Part shown: one piece after another, positions 52,591 through 63,453 of the stretch | How positions within the stretch are numbered: position 1 is the first letter of the stretch | Layout: the number at the start of each line of letters is the position of its first letter | The notes under the pieces: generated by a model | What the model was told of the DNA's origin: nothing | The model's input: the letters and a program-made list of their open reading frames with translations, nothing else | Databases searched by the model: none | Position numbers and translations under genes: made by a program | Assembly (NCBI GenBank): GCA_947650285.1 | Contig: CANTFL010001244.1 | Coordinates: 496,001-560,000, forward strand | From: Hyaloperonospora brassicae | Taxonomy: Eukaryota > Oomycota > Peronosporomycetes > Peronosporales > Peronosporaceae | Length of the DNA: 64,000 nucleotides | Reading direction: 5' to 3'

Positions 52591-54531
52591 GTCCCTCCCC
52601 CTTATCAAAGAGTCACACTCTAAAAGGGTGGGCAGACGTGGATGGCGTAAGCCATTCACGAAGAACGGTGTGTGTTGCGTTGAAGCATGCACCGAATTAT
52701 TGATGGCGAATTCCACCATGGGTAGGAATTCGCTCCAACTCGAAAACGAGTGGACGTATCCTCGAAGTATCTCTTCGAGGACACGATTCGCACGTTCCGT
52801 CTGACCATCTGTTTCTGGATGGTCAGATGTGGACATCTTCAACCGTGTTCCGAGTGAACGGAACACGGATTGCCAAAACTCCGCCGTGAACCGAGGGTCA
52901 CGGTCGGATACGAGTTCACGGGGTAACCCGTGAAGTCGAAAGATCGTGTCGAGAAAGACACGAGCACACCCGTGTGCTGTGATCGACTCGGGTACAGCAG
53001 CAAGATGGACCATCTTGCTGAACCGATCCACGAACACAAGAATACCATTATTCTTGCGAACGTCTTCGGGGAAACCGAAGACGAAGTCCATTGAAACGGA
53101 CTGCCAGCACTCTGCCGGGACCGGTAGAGGCTGTAAAGGTGCACGGGATGAAGGACTAGGCTTCACCCGTTGACAAACCTCGCAAGCACGTATGTACTTG
53201 CGTGTAAACTGATACTGGCGGGGCCAGTAAAAGTCACGACTTACCGTGAGGTAAGTCTTTTCCCTACCACGATGACCACCAGATGGCGCATCGTGACACT
53301 CATACATGATGCGCAAGCGCAAGTTGTTATGAGCTGGAACGACGACACGAGGCGTGTCGCCGTCAACGGCTGTATAATATAGCAACCCGTTGCGTGTTGT
53401 ATACCGATCCGACGAGGATCGGTACAAAGCCGGTAAATCTTTCAAAGATTTACGGGTTGGATTCACCAGATGATCCATCAATAGCAGAAGATCCTTATCT
53501 TCTGCGTAGGCTTTCCGCACATCGTCAAGTAAACTTGACGATGGAACACTGACTGTAAGTGTTGAAACAGTGGGCTCATCCTCACTGTTGGATTGCGCGT
53601 CTGACTCGAAATCGGGTCGGCGCGAAAGCGCATCAGCGACGACATTGAGTCGTCCTGGCTTATACTCCACGGAGAAGTTGTACTCCGCGAAGAAGGACAG
53701 CCACCTCGCCATGCGCTGCGAGAGGTGTGGACTGTTTACGGCCGTGCGTAATGACGCATGGTCCGTATAGACAATGAACGGTCTATCTCCCAAGAGATAG
53801 ACGCGGAACTTAGCCAGTGCGTACTTCATGGCAAGGAGTTCCTTGTCATGCACTGGATAATTACGCTCAGCTGCTTGCAGCTGACGAGATTGATAACAGA
53901 TGACGCGCTCCGCGCCATCTGTGTCAAATTGCATCAACGCACAGCCGATTGCAAAATCGCTGGCGTCACAGACCACATGAAATGGTCTGTCCTGATCTGC
54001 AATCGCCAAGATCGGCGATTGCATCAAGCTCTGCTTGATACCCTCAAAGGAACGCTGGCACTCAGCGTTCCATGACCACTTGACATTTTTCTTGAGTAAC
54101 CAAGAAAGATGCACAGTCATTTCGGCATAGTTGCGCGAGTACTTGTGCAAGTACGCCGCTAAGCCAAGGAACTTCCGAAGTCCCTTGACATCGACTGGCA
54201 CTGGCCAGTCGGTGATCGCCTTGATCTTTTCGGGATCAGGGCGTACGCCGTGTTTACCCACGATGCAACCAAGAAGTGGTATTTCGCTAGCCGCGAATAT
54301 ACACTTCTTGAGGTTGGCGTACAACTTATGCTTGCGCATAAGTTGAAGAACCTGACGAACGTGAGTTCTGTGAACTTCAACGTCCGTCTTCCCGTCCATA
54401 GCCCGACTATGGACGAACACATCGTCGAAGTAACTCGGTGCGAAATCTCGCACCGGTCTCAACAGATTTGTGACACATCTGTTGAATGTTGCAGGGGCGT
54501 TACTCAGCCCCTGTGGCATCACTAGCCACTC
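52540..54531 (-). CDS. pol: Pol, RT C-terminal part, RNase H and integrase (copy 2)
   Basis: Frame beginning just after the nonsense codon at 54532. It holds the RT catalytic SYFDDVFVHS, connection and RNase H (VVCDASDFAIGCALM, NVVADALSRRPDF), and an unbroken integrase: zinc region ECHDAPSGGHRGREKTY to ACEVCQRVKPS, catalytic core with SMDFVFGFPEDVRKNNGI, RDPRFTAEFWQSVFRSLG and SDHPETDGQTERANR. It runs off frame at the five-G run (52597-52601). It supplies the reference for the base missing in copy 1 near 35150. Confidence 0.9.
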   Translation of the reverse strand, partial: EWLVMPQGLSNAPATFNRCVTNLLRPVRDFAPSYFDDVFVHSRAMDGKTDVEVHRTHVRQVLQLMRKHKLYANLKKCIFAASEIPLLGCIVGKHGVRPDPEKIKAITDWPVPVDVKGLRKFLGLAAYLHKYSRNYAEMTVHLSWLLKKNVKWSWNAECQRSFEGIKQSLMQSPILAIADQDRPFHVVCDASDFAIGCALMQFDTDGAERVICYQSRQLQAAERNYPVHDKELLAMKYALAKFRVYLLGDRPFIVYTDHASLRTAVNSPHLSQRMARWLSFFAEYNFSVEYKPGRLNVVADALSRRPDFESDAQSNSEDEPTVSTLTVSVPSSSLLDDVRKAYAEDKDLLLLMDHLVNPTRKSLKDLPALYRSSSDRYTTRNGLLYYTAVDGDTPRVVVPAHNNLRLRIMYECHDAPSGGHRGREKTYLTVSRDFYWPRQYQFTRKYIRACEVCQRVKPSPSSRAPLQPLPVPAECWQSVSMDFVFGFPEDVRKNNGILVFVDRFSKMVHLAAVPESITAHGCARVFLDTIFRLHGLPRELVSDRDPRFTAEFWQSVFRSLGTRLKMSTSDHPETDGQTERANRVLEEILRGYVHSFSSWSEFLPMVEFAINNSVHASTQHTPFFVNGLRHPRLPTLLECDSLIRGRDSLEQQPFWLLLITCRR

Positions 54532-56220
54532 TCACAGCATACCGCTGGGGGTACTCACTGCCGTGAACGGGATATCCCGTTCACGCATGAGGATCTGATA
54601 GAATCCATCCATCAGATCCATGGACGAAAAGATGGTACTCTTTGACATACCATCTATGATTACGTCCTTCCTCGGTATCGGCGTCTGAGCCGGTACCGTT
54701 GCAGCATTCAATTTGTTGAATGCGTGCACTATCCGCCATCCTCCTGTGGCCTTTCGCACACAGAAGGTCGGAGAGCTGTGAGGGGATGTTGATTCCCTCA
54801 CATGGCCCGCTGCTAAGCGATCGGCAAAGAACTTGTCGATCGCTAGTACTTGTTCACGAGGCAGTGGCCACTGCTTCATGACACAGTACTTCGAGCCCGG
54901 TTTGAGCTCGATCTCGTGTCGAGTGCCTTTGTCCTTAGGCAACTCGCAAGGTACGGATTCAGGGAACACATCCTTGAATTCGATCAAATCCTTATACAAA
55001 GGATTTGCCTGAAGTGACTCCCAGGATTGAGACGCGTATCGCTCAATCCGAGTCTTCTCATCGAGGACACTTTCGTCCATCGATGAGCTGCTGAGAACCC
55101 GTTCGCTCTCAGCAAATACTGTTGCCGACCGAATATCGGCCACATACTCATCCTCTGTGACGAGTATGCAGATCTGCTTGACTTTGCCACTACGCAGATC
55201 ACGCAAGAACCGTTTCGGTTCTAGCGTTGGCAACTGAGTTATCTCCGAAGTTAACTTCGGAGGCACAATCAGATCAAGCGTATAAGCGCCTACACTTGAT
55301 CCGTCATTGACCAAGACGTTCAACGTCTCGGTTTCTTCCTGGGAACTTGCTTTCACAGGTTGCTGAGGGCCTAATCCTTCAGCAAGTGACTCTTGAGGAA
55401 TTCCTTCCTCAAGTACGTGGGGACTTATTCCCTCGACGTCTTCTGACTGTGGCTGTGCAACCACAGTCAGGGACCGATCCTCTACGGTCGACTCTCCAGT
55501 CGACCTAGGATGTCCATGTTGCCCTTTGGAGGCAACAGGTTTCTTTCTTCTAAGATGCTGCCCGCTAGGCATGCATCCATGTCCCGGTCCACTCGACTTA
55601 TTCGAGTGGTGGACCTTCGGCGCCGCCTGTACTTCTGTACAGCCGCCGGGAGCTTGCTCCACAGTGTAGTGATCAACTACACTGTGATCTTGTGCAGTCG
55701 TGCTAACGACCGTACCGCAAGTGAGGCCATCGCACTCACTCGCAGAACATCCACACGCTTGTGGACGCTCCAAGATGTTCATCAGATGGCCATCTGATGA
55801 ACAAGCGGCAGGCATCTTCACGGATCGATGCTGCCAGCTCACTCTTGGCTCGTACTTTCTGAGCCAAGGTAATCCCAGGATGACATCAAATTTGTCATCC
55901 AGATCTAGTACGATGAAGTCATCATCGTACTGTTCGCCCTCTAACGTGTAGTGGATTCCTACTACACGTTTCTCAACGGTAATCGATGCGCCTGTTGCAA
56001 GGCGCACCGTCATCCTCGTGAGGGGAATGTCGCGCTCAACGAACTTGAGCCTACGACCCTCTAGTGACTGGCGTCGAACAAAGTTGTTCGACGCCCCACA
56101 GTCTACTAGGGCACGAAGCGACAAATCATTTGTCGCTTCCAACTTCAAGGTGATGAGCGAAACGTCATCACCAGGTGCAGAGACACACAATGATTGTGTA
56201 TCTGGAGCAACTTTCGTCAA
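54532..56220 (-). CDS. pol: Pol, protease and RT N-terminal part, ended by a nonsense codon (copy 2)
   Basis: 562-residue frame starting MTKVAPDTQS as in copy 1: protease site ALVDCGASNNF, linker, and RT fingers/palm up to FTAVSTPSGML, where TGA replaces the Trp codon seen in copy 1 (Met-Leu-Trp-Glu-Trp). A G-to-A change accounts for the stop. Most other differences from copy 1 are conservative or silent. Confidence 0.9.
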   Translation of the reverse strand: MTKVAPDTQSLCVSAPGDDVSLITLKLEATNDLSLRALVDCGASNNFVRRQSLEGRRLKFVERDIPLTRMTVRLATGASITVEKRVVGIHYTLEGEQYDDDFIVLDLDDKFDVILGLPWLRKYEPRVSWQHRSVKMPAACSSDGHLMNILERPQACGCSASECDGLTCGTVVSTTAQDHSVVDHYTVEQAPGGCTEVQAAPKVHHSNKSSGPGHGCMPSGQHLRRKKPVASKGQHGHPRSTGESTVEDRSLTVVAQPQSEDVEGISPHVLEEGIPQESLAEGLGPQQPVKASSQEETETLNVLVNDGSSVGAYTLDLIVPPKLTSEITQLPTLEPKRFLRDLRSGKVKQICILVTEDEYVADIRSATVFAESERVLSSSSMDESVLDEKTRIERYASQSWESLQANPLYKDLIEFKDVFPESVPCELPKDKGTRHEIELKPGSKYCVMKQWPLPREQVLAIDKFFADRLAAGHVRESTSPHSSPTFCVRKATGGWRIVHAFNKLNAATVPAQTPIPRKDVIIDGMSKSTIFSSMDLMDGFYQILMRERDIPFTAVSTPSGML

Positions 56221-56270
56221 GAGATTTGCAAATTCTCTTGAGGTTGCTGGATCAGTAGGGCGCTCCGCCC

Positions 56271-57426
56271 CTACTGACCCCGACCATTTTTTGATGGTCC
56301 GTCTCGCTGTTGCGGCTTCGCAACAGCGCTGGACCCACGCCCATTGCCCTTTTTGGCAAATGGTCGTCCATTTCGCTCAGTACTGTTTGGTACTGGGCGT
56401 GGAGCACTACACTCGTATGCGTAGTGTCCTAACTTCTGACAGCGATTGCATTTCTGCAATCGCTTGTTGTTTGAAGAGCGAGGTCTCTCGCTCTCGACAT
56501 AACAGAGGTCCATTGGTTCTGGACCTCCGGACTCTTGTCGTCTCGGTGGACGATATGAGCTTGAGCTAGCATGAGCCTGTCTCATGCTAAAGTCTTCCTG
56601 TTCCGCTGCTGAGATAGCATCTTCTAGAGTATCCAACTCTAGACGGAACAGGTGATTTCGGACGGGCCCCTCTGCGAGCCCTTGCATGAACACAGTAATC
56701 AACGTGTGTTCATCGCACTGGGTTGACAGTTATACTACTCGCAAGGAGTCGTATATGTTGGGCGTAAGCGTGCACGTCACGCTTACCCTGTTTGAGCTTC
56801 AGAAGCTCCGATCGAGCTCTGAACTCTGCTCTTGGCGGCTCAAACGTACGTTTGAGCCGGGTTTTGAAGGATTCGAGCGACTCAAAAGCATATGGGTCGC
56901 TCATCTCCAGCCCTAAGGCCCAAGTCTTGGCACGTCCCGCCAAATGGGATTGAGCAAATGTTAATTTCATTTGCTCATCGTCGATACGACGTGCCTTTAT
57001 GGCTCTGTCGAGTTCGACGAACCATAATAACAGGGAGTCTTCCTCGACTCCTCTGTACTTGGAGATATCAACCTTCAAGATTTCGGGACGACGCGCATGC
57101 GTCGTCCCGCCCACAGCAGCATTAAATTGCTGCTGTCTCAACAGCTCTGTCTGTTGAGCACCGAGTTCTCTCAACTGCTCGGCCTGTTGAGAGCCTTGCT
57201 GGTGAAGCAAGGCTACTTTCTCCCGTTCGGTAGCAAGTTCATATTGAATGAACCTGGCGATGGAGGCATGCTGTTGGTCTCTGTCAAGAGACTCCAACAT
57301 AGCGGTAACGCCAATGTCGCCCACGGTAGAGCTCATTCGCCCTACCGCGGCCCATTCGAGATCACTCAAATGGGCAAAGCCTTCACGCGTCGCGTGAAAG
57401 CTTTCTTCCTCATCCATCATGTTCAT
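56271..57426 (-). CDS. gag: Gag with CCHC zinc knuckle, frameshifted (copy 2)
   Basis: Two frames: 57426-56710 (MNMMDEEESFHATREG through the capsid-like region to the end of KQGKRDVHAYAQHIRLLASS) and 56702-56271 (ITVFMQGLAEGPVRNHLF through CNRCQKLGHYAYEC to the end). A base inserted near 56710 relative to copy 1 separates them. Otherwise the same domain layout as gag of copy 1. Confidence 0.85.
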
Positions 57427-57460
57427 GATGGATGAGATTATTGGTCGCTGGAAGGACTAC

Positions 57461-57474
57461 AAAGTGCTACCAGG
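57461..57474 (-). other. putative primer-binding site of copy 2
   Basis: On the element strand CCTGGTAGCACTTT follows the 5' LTR, identical to copy 1. Confidence 0.5.
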
Positions 57475-57920
57475 TGTAACGGGGCACACCCCTTGTGTGA
57501 ACTTAACGCAAGGGTGACGTGTGCCCGACAAGCGTACACAGGGCAACCGAGGAAGCGGTAGGCAAAACAGAACCCGAAAGCTCTGTCTTGAGGGAAAAGT
57601 AGAACTGTTTATTTAATATAGTTATAACGTTAATAAATCATCGTTTGACTGACTCTAACTATATTAAACTATCTTCTCCTATGTGGGTCCCTTGCTCACC
57701 GCCCATTGCGCGCGTCCAGCAGCGATTGGTGGTTGAGTTGATTGATGTACACCGTACATCAACCGAGAAGTGGACCCCTCCACGGATATTATCCTTAGCG
57801 ATAATAATCCGACAACATCACTCATTTCGAGTGATGTTGATTGAATATTATCAAAACAGATAATATTCAAAACTTGGTACTTTCGTATCAATTTTTATGT
57901 AACGGGCTCACCCCGTTACA
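57475..57920 (-). repeat. 5' LTR of copy 2 (right side on the plus strand)
   Basis: Same ends and layout as the left LTR of this copy, with scattered single-base differences, some of which disturb hairpin arms (for example TGTGTGAAC for TGCGTGAAC). Confidence 0.9.
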
Positions 57921-57925
57921 GACAG
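57921..57925. repeat. target-site duplication GACAG, right of copy 2
   Basis: Direct repeat of 49689-49693. Confidence 0.9.
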
Positions 57926-59216
57926 GAGCTCGTAACTCGACAAAAGAGGCGGAATGCGTGACCTCATGAGCAAAATACTCCATGTGTTGGTCGGCAGCTT
58001 ACGCCGCACAAGTCCTTCGTGGGACAGGTAGCAAGAAGCAGTCAGCAGTCCGAGCAAGTGACTGTCCTCAGTACCAAAGAGTCCACTGGGTACTCATTCG
58101 AGACAGCGCTTGCTGAACAACTTGGTTAGGATTGATCAGTCTGCGGAGTTGACCATTGCCGTGTACGTCTCTCGGTACGACTTGCAGCAGCGGTAACTAT
58201 AGAAACCTAGTGCCATAACGCGTAGTATAGATTGTATGCAATTCCATCGTCCCCATCTTTTGGCAACTTTGTGTTCGACGTTCCATTGGATGTGATGTGG
58301 TCAAACAGGAGCTACAACTCACGAGATGGATATATGTGTGGCTATATGCGGGCAAGAAGTGTTGGCAAAAGAGCGAAGACTGCTCAGTTAACATTGTCTA
58401 CTTTTATCGTCGTTCCCATCAGAAGCTGCTACAAAATAGACTGCGAAAGCGGGACAAACTTACGTGGTGATGCCGAGACAACATCCTTCCGATCAGAATG
58501 TCGGTTGCTTTAGACACATTGCATTCGCTTGTGCCATCCGCCTTTGCTTCAATGACTATGATGATTCGCAAGAAACACTTACATGTCTTTTCAGCTGCTC
58601 AAACGATACGTCGTGAAGAAGTAAACGCTCGATGGGTGCTCTATCATACAGATCCCCGCGAAGTGAAGCAGATCTATTGTCGCGGACGTGACCGCTTGCG
58701 GTGTTCATACGGGTTCGTAAGTCGCTGACGTTTGGTAGCCGAAGACGAGCTAGCATACCTATGAGCGTTCAGTGGGAGCATCTCAATGCCATACTGCCAG
58801 CGAATCAGCTCGAAAAAGGCATACCGCTTATCTACAGAAAAGCCTAGCATCAACACCAAGCGATAGCAAATGAACGAGCGTGGCGATCGAAAGCGCAGTC
58901 AATGTCGATTCGACCTACAGCACGTCGGGTGGATACTGTATCACAAGCGCTTGTTTGTCGTATACCATTGACTCGGTAATGACCAGATTCCCGAAGTGCG
59001 GTTTTGTTTCTTACTGCACACAGCGAAACGAGTCAATTGTGTAAAATCACACTCGTTGTTTTTCAGATTCCGCACGATGGTTCATACAGCCTGCGCTTCA
59101 TTCGTGTCCGACGTTTCCACGTGGTCCTAATTTAGTGTCTTGCGACAGCCTAAAAGAATCACCTCGTCCTTTATAGCAAGCGACGCCACCGTGTGCTCGA
59201 CTAGAGACCGTCTCGC
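57926..59216. other. decayed coding stretch and promoter of the PLPBP gene
   Basis: Plus-strand scraps at 58232-58510 (FGNFVFDVPLDVMWSNRSYN) and 58498-58728 (LHVFSAAQTIRREEVNARWV) look like parts of an old gene, perhaps of a START/M96-like oomycete family, but this is not secure. The last few hundred bases should contain the promoter of the following gene. Confidence 0.3.
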
Positions 59217-60121
59217 ATGACCGTGACGACAAACTTGCTGGCCGTGCGGGCCAAGATCGCAGACGCACTTGCTAAAAGCACGTGGAAGCAGCAATGTACG
59301 CTCGTGGCCGTGAGCAAAACGAAGCCACTGGAGGAGCTGCAGGAAGCGTACGAAGCCGACCAGCGCCACTTTGGCGAAAACTATGTAGGACCACTGCCCA
59401 GTCGATCGACCGATCGATAAAAGCACTTTGTTTATGCTGCTGATGGTGCTGTTGTCGCTCTGTTTTGTTTCACTGATGACGATAGATTCAGGAACTGGTG
59501 CAAAAAGCGCCGCAGCTGCCTTCTGATGTCAAGTGGCACTATATTGGCCACGTTCAGTCGAACAAGGCCAAAGCACTCGTGCGTGATGTACCGAACCTGT
59601 ATATGGTCGAGACGGTTGACTCGGTCAAGATTGCAAATGCGCTGAACAAAGCGTCACGGGAGTGTCGCACGGCAAAGCTCAATGTGATGGTGCAAGTCAA
59701 TACGAGCGGAGAGGAGCAAAAGTCCGGCGTGGACGCTGAGGGCTCGGTCGAGCTGGCCCGCCATATCGCGAGCTCCTGTGAGCACCTGACCCTGACGGGG
59801 CTGATGACCATTGGCCGCTACGGCGACACGACGTCCGAGTGCTTTGACCGCTTGGTGGCCTGTCGGAAGAACGTGGCAGAGGCGATCGGGAAGGCTGAGA
59901 CGGACTTGGCTGTCAGCATGGGCATGTCTGGGGATTTCGAGCTCGCAGTAAGGGCGGGTGCTTGGCACTTGTCAATCAGTGGCATGGAAGTTATTGTGAG
60001 GAGGTACTCACTGTTTCTCGCTTGGGTTTGTATTTGTTGGGCTTAGATTTCGTGCGGCAGCACGCACGTTCGCGTCGGTTCGACCATCTTTGGGGCCCGT
60101 GACTACGCTAAGAAAGACTAG
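59217..60121 (+). CDS. PLPBP: pyridoxal phosphate homeostasis protein, YggS/PLPBP family (3 exons)
   Basis: Exons 59217-59384, 59486-59947 and 60047-60121, all joined in phase 0, give 234 residues, the normal size of the family. It folds as an alanine-racemase-type TIM barrel binding PLP. Seen here: CTLVAVSKTKPLEELQEAYE with the PLP Lys in VSKTK, RHFGENY, then in exon 2 WHYIGHVQSNKAKALV, MVQVNTSGEEQKSG, LTLTGLMTIGRYG and LAVSMGMSGDFELA, and in exon 3 GSTHVRVGSTIFGARDY with the phosphate-binding Gly-Ser-Thr turn. The protein buffers free PLP and affects amino-acid metabolism; location is cytosolic or mitochondrial. It ends 28 bp from the end of the convergent PIH1 gene, so the 3' UTRs must overlap. 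Confidence 0.92.
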
Positions 60122-60149
60122 ACCGGTGACTGGGTATTGTGAAAGCGTC

Positions 60150-62556
60150 TCAAAGCAAATCGAACGCCAAGGCCGATTGCAAATCGAGCGTGCTGTTGTT
60201 CTCGGACCAATTGGCTGCTACTCGCTTTGCGTCCTCCACAGACATGTACCCTTTTTCAGGGTCCTCTGGTTCCTGTTGCTGTTGTTGTATGTAGCAGCCA
60301 AGTCTTGCTTCCTCTTGTCGCACAATGTCTTCGACGTCAAGGTAAGTCATCTCCGGCTCATTCGTATGCAACTCCTCCACCTTTTGTGCCTCCGTCTGCA
60401 TTTCCTTTGCCGTAGGACATTCTTGCGCAAGTTCGGTCTCTTCTATGTTTTCCTTTTGCTCGCGCTCCGTCCGCTGCTGCTCCAAGGTGCGCATGGACAG
60501 CACGTTCTTGCTATGAGACTGGTCTTGTGGCAGCTCTCCAGCATCATTCATGACAGGGTCCCATCGTCTGCTAGCTTGTATCGTGGGTGCATTGCCACAA
60601 CCTGGTCGATTAGTATTGGCAAGGCAGAACATCCCCGCCAACGTCTTTGGCGTCCCACTGATACAGTCGGCAGTCGTGGCCGACCTACCTTCACTTCCCG
60701 AAACCTGCAAGTTGGTTTCCTCGGCCAACTTTCGAGCAAGAAGCCATGAAGCTGAGCCGCAGTCCGGTCCCAGAGTATCCCACGACTTGTCAATCAGAAG
60801 GGTGATGTCCATTCTGTTGCGGACCTGGTCGAAGCAAACTGTCGGCGAGTCGATTTCGACAGGGTAAGGCAGAAAGATCTCTAGAACACGGCAACAGGGA
60901 ATGAATGATCTGTCACACCACTGCGCACGAGCATTGCAGACTTACCCATTTCGCGATGCGTGGCGGCTTTGACCGTCAGTAACTCAGCTTGTAACTCGAC
61001 CTCAACGTGACTAGCTGCATGCACTTTGTTCTCGAATTGAATCGAGACGATCAACCGGTCGCCCGAGTGCAGCAGTATCTCGGGTGATAATGGCGTGCTG
61101 TCCTTCGCAACCGCAGAAGATCGTTGACAAACAGTTCGTTTGCCTTCGCGCTCTTCAAACAGATCGTAGCATGCCGTAGCTGCATGTGACGCGCTCGATA
61201 CTTCTGGTGCTGTCGATTCAAAGACGCGGGGCTTCTTTAACGTAGTTGTGGTGACTTCCTCGATGATCGGCGCCTGCTTTTTGCGAATGTAGTGCTTTGG
61301 CGGAGGCAGTTGCCCTCGGTATGCCAACTGCTGCACTTCGTAGCGATCATCGAGCTTGATGTTGTACTGCATCAACCAAAAAACGTGTCACTTTGTTGGC
61401 TCAATACGCGTTCAACGTCGGTGAAATCGCAGGCTTACCTTCCGACCGACGTACTCGATCGCTAGCTCGCAAACAAAGTGGCAAAACGTGCCGGTTTCGT
61501 CGATCTTACAGCCTTCGACAACTTTCGTGTTCACAGCCACATCAAACGCTGTAGAATTTGCTCCCGTCTCGTCCTTCACCTCATGCGGCGCACTCAGGCT
61601 CAATGGTACATGAACGCCCTATACAGACACAGCAGCTTGTATCGATCAGCTCAGCGATGCTTGCAGCAGTGCACCGTGACAAAGCCATTACCTCGTGCTC
61701 CTTGCCTTTGTCGTCTAGCTTTCTCTTCTCCGAAAACTCTTGAATCTCGTCTGCAGAGACTACATTCACAAACACCTAGCAGAGCACCGCGCATTCCATC
61801 ATTTTTGCATCGCACAGTTCGAGATCCATGCAAGCTTTGCATCGCACAGTTTGATATCCATGCAAGCTTTGCACCATGGATTCGAGATACAACGCACGAG
61901 CAATCGATAGGTACCTCTTCCTTGGTCTTCATATCCCTTGTCTTGATCGCAAAACCAGCTTTCACTTCCACGTATACCTGTCCACGAGCAGATGCGTACT
62001 AGCTCAGCTCTCTGTCAAGCTCCAGATTGCTCGAACGCGCCAAGCTGACGCAAAAAAACACGTCGCACATACCCCTTCCATCGCAGCTTGCAAGCCACCC
62101 TCCTCCATGATTTTGTCACCAGGAAAACGGGGCTTGAACGCTGGTCAAATCACAAAACAACGTTATCAGTAGCTACAAGAGCTATGACGACAAGCAGCCG
62201 GTAGCTTCCGACACAAGAGAACTGTGGCTATGAGCTACTAAGAACTTCTGACTGAACGTGTACAACAGCAGTTCATTTGCACAACCTTTCGGTGCTCCAG
62301 AGACGGTATTGACCCCAGAGTCAGCAGTCTGAAGTTGGCTCTGCAACGTCTCAATAGCGCGGTGGTAGCCGTCTGGGTCCGTCTGCTCCAACGCGTTCAG
62401 CCACTAGACAGCACAGCACAATGATAAAAAAAGAGGAACACGTGCAGACGCAATGAGAGTGTCATTCGGGTCCAATGCACTCGCTCTCTCCGATGTACTT
62501 CAAACGGAAGATCGTACATCGACATAGTGCTCCATAGCTGCTGTATCCTCCTCCAT
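60150..62556 (-). CDS. PIH1-domain protein, Kintoun/DNAAF2-like (8 exons)
   Basis: Exons 62518-62556, 62286-62403, 62073-62140, 61915-61977, 61692-61775, 61439-61618, 60946-61366 and 60150-60880 close in phase to 567 residues. After a short helical N-terminus (HYVDWLNALEQTDPDGYHRA) comes the PIH1 domain: VYVEVKAGFAIKTRDMKTKE, VFVNVVSADEIQEF, PLSLSAPHEVKDETGANSTA, FDVAVNTKVVEG, HFVCELAIEYVGRKYNIKLD. A CS/p23-like beta domain follows (HASHVEVELQAELLTVKAAT, EIFLPYPVEIDSPTVCFDQV, RMDITLLIDK) and then a charged, Gln/Glu-rich tail. PIH proteins are HSP90/R2TP co-chaperones; those with a CS domain and this length are mostly cytoplasmic assembly factors of axonemal dynein. That would imply a flagellate (zoosporic) life stage. 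A general R2TP role (PIH1D1-like) remains possible. Confidence 0.8.
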
Positions 62557-62970
62557 CTTCCTGCGTATTGAAGATCCCTTGTGAGCAAAGTACGAGCAGT
62601 CATGTAGGTCATGTCCCACACAAACCAGTGGAATATCTCGAAACGAGTGGGAGATCTCTCAACTCGACCGGATCGTTTCCGACGAGCGACAATGATGGGC
62701 ACCTTTTGTCAGCCGATCGCCGTCGTGCAGATGCAATAGCAGCGATAGAGGAGTGGAATCATATGAAGAAGATAAGAGAGAGAGGGAGAGAGAGAGAGAG
62801 TGTGTGTGAACATACAGACACGACGCAGCACATTCGACTCGTTCTTTCATTCTGCTCCACCCCTGGAGGTGACTACGACGTGCTGGCACCAAGTGCCCTT
62901 CCGCACCTCGCAACAAAGTGCAGCAAGTGCTTCCATGCCATCAAGCAAAGATGAACCGCACCGCTCCTGC

Positions 62971-63453
62971 TTACATGAGGTCCACGAACGGCTGTGCCGC
63001 CATGGTGATTGGCGTGGTGCCCTTGGTCTTCAACGTGTAGGCGGCCTTGGGCTGCGCCGGCACGCGCTTAATCTGCGCGCGGACGCCCGTCAAACGAGCC
63101 TCTTTCTTCTTCAGCTCGTTCTCCTTCACGCGCGTGAGGAAGCCGAGACGGCACTTGGACTGGTGCACGTGCTCGATGCGCACGTTAATGTGCTTGTGGA
63201 TGATGCGGTTGCCCACGATCTTGTTCACACGCACGCCGACGGCACGTCGCGTCACGTTGTACACGCGACCCGTGCGGCCGTGGTAGAACTTGTGGGGCAT
63301 GCCCTTCTGCACGGCACCGTTCGCCTTAATGTCCACGTAGTCACCGACCTTGAACGTCCGCAGGTACGTCGACATCTTGATCATGCCGCTCTGACGGAAC
63401 GGACGCGCAAACATGTCGCGCGTACGCGCGCGGTAACCAAACGAGTGCGGCAT
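62971..63453 (-). CDS. RPL21: 60S ribosomal protein eL21
   Basis: 160-residue single-exon frame, the usual eL21 size. It shows [100 protein letters not shown] and the Lys-rich tail. eL21 lies near the central protuberance of the large ribosomal subunit. Codon use is strongly C-ending, as expected for a highly expressed gene. It lies upstream of the PIH1 gene on the same strand, with 414 bp between. Confidence 0.95.
   Translation of the reverse strand: MPHSFGYRARTRDMFARPFRQSGMIKMSTYLRTFKVGDYVDIKANGAVQKGMPHKFYHGRTGRVYNVTRRAVGVRVNKIVGNRIIHKHINVRIEHVHQSKCRLGFLTRVKENELKKKEARLTGVRAQIKRVPAQPKAAYTLKTKGTTPITMAAQPFVDLM

Larger units (their letters stand above)
49694..57920 (-). mobile_element. complete Ty3/Gypsy chromodomain retrotransposon, copy 2 (minus orientation)
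   Basis: 8,227 bp element with LTRs of about 445 bp, the same gene order as copy 1 and a 5-bp target duplication. gag, RT and integrase are nearly identical in protein sequence to copy 1, while LTRs and the antisense gene are much more diverged. It is defective: gag has an inserted base near 56705-56715, pol has a TGG-to-TGA stop at 54532-54534, and the C-terminal part of pol is off frame. The two LTRs differ at roughly eight or more positions, so it is older than copy 1. The chain of inverted repeats is present throughout. Confidence 0.92.
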
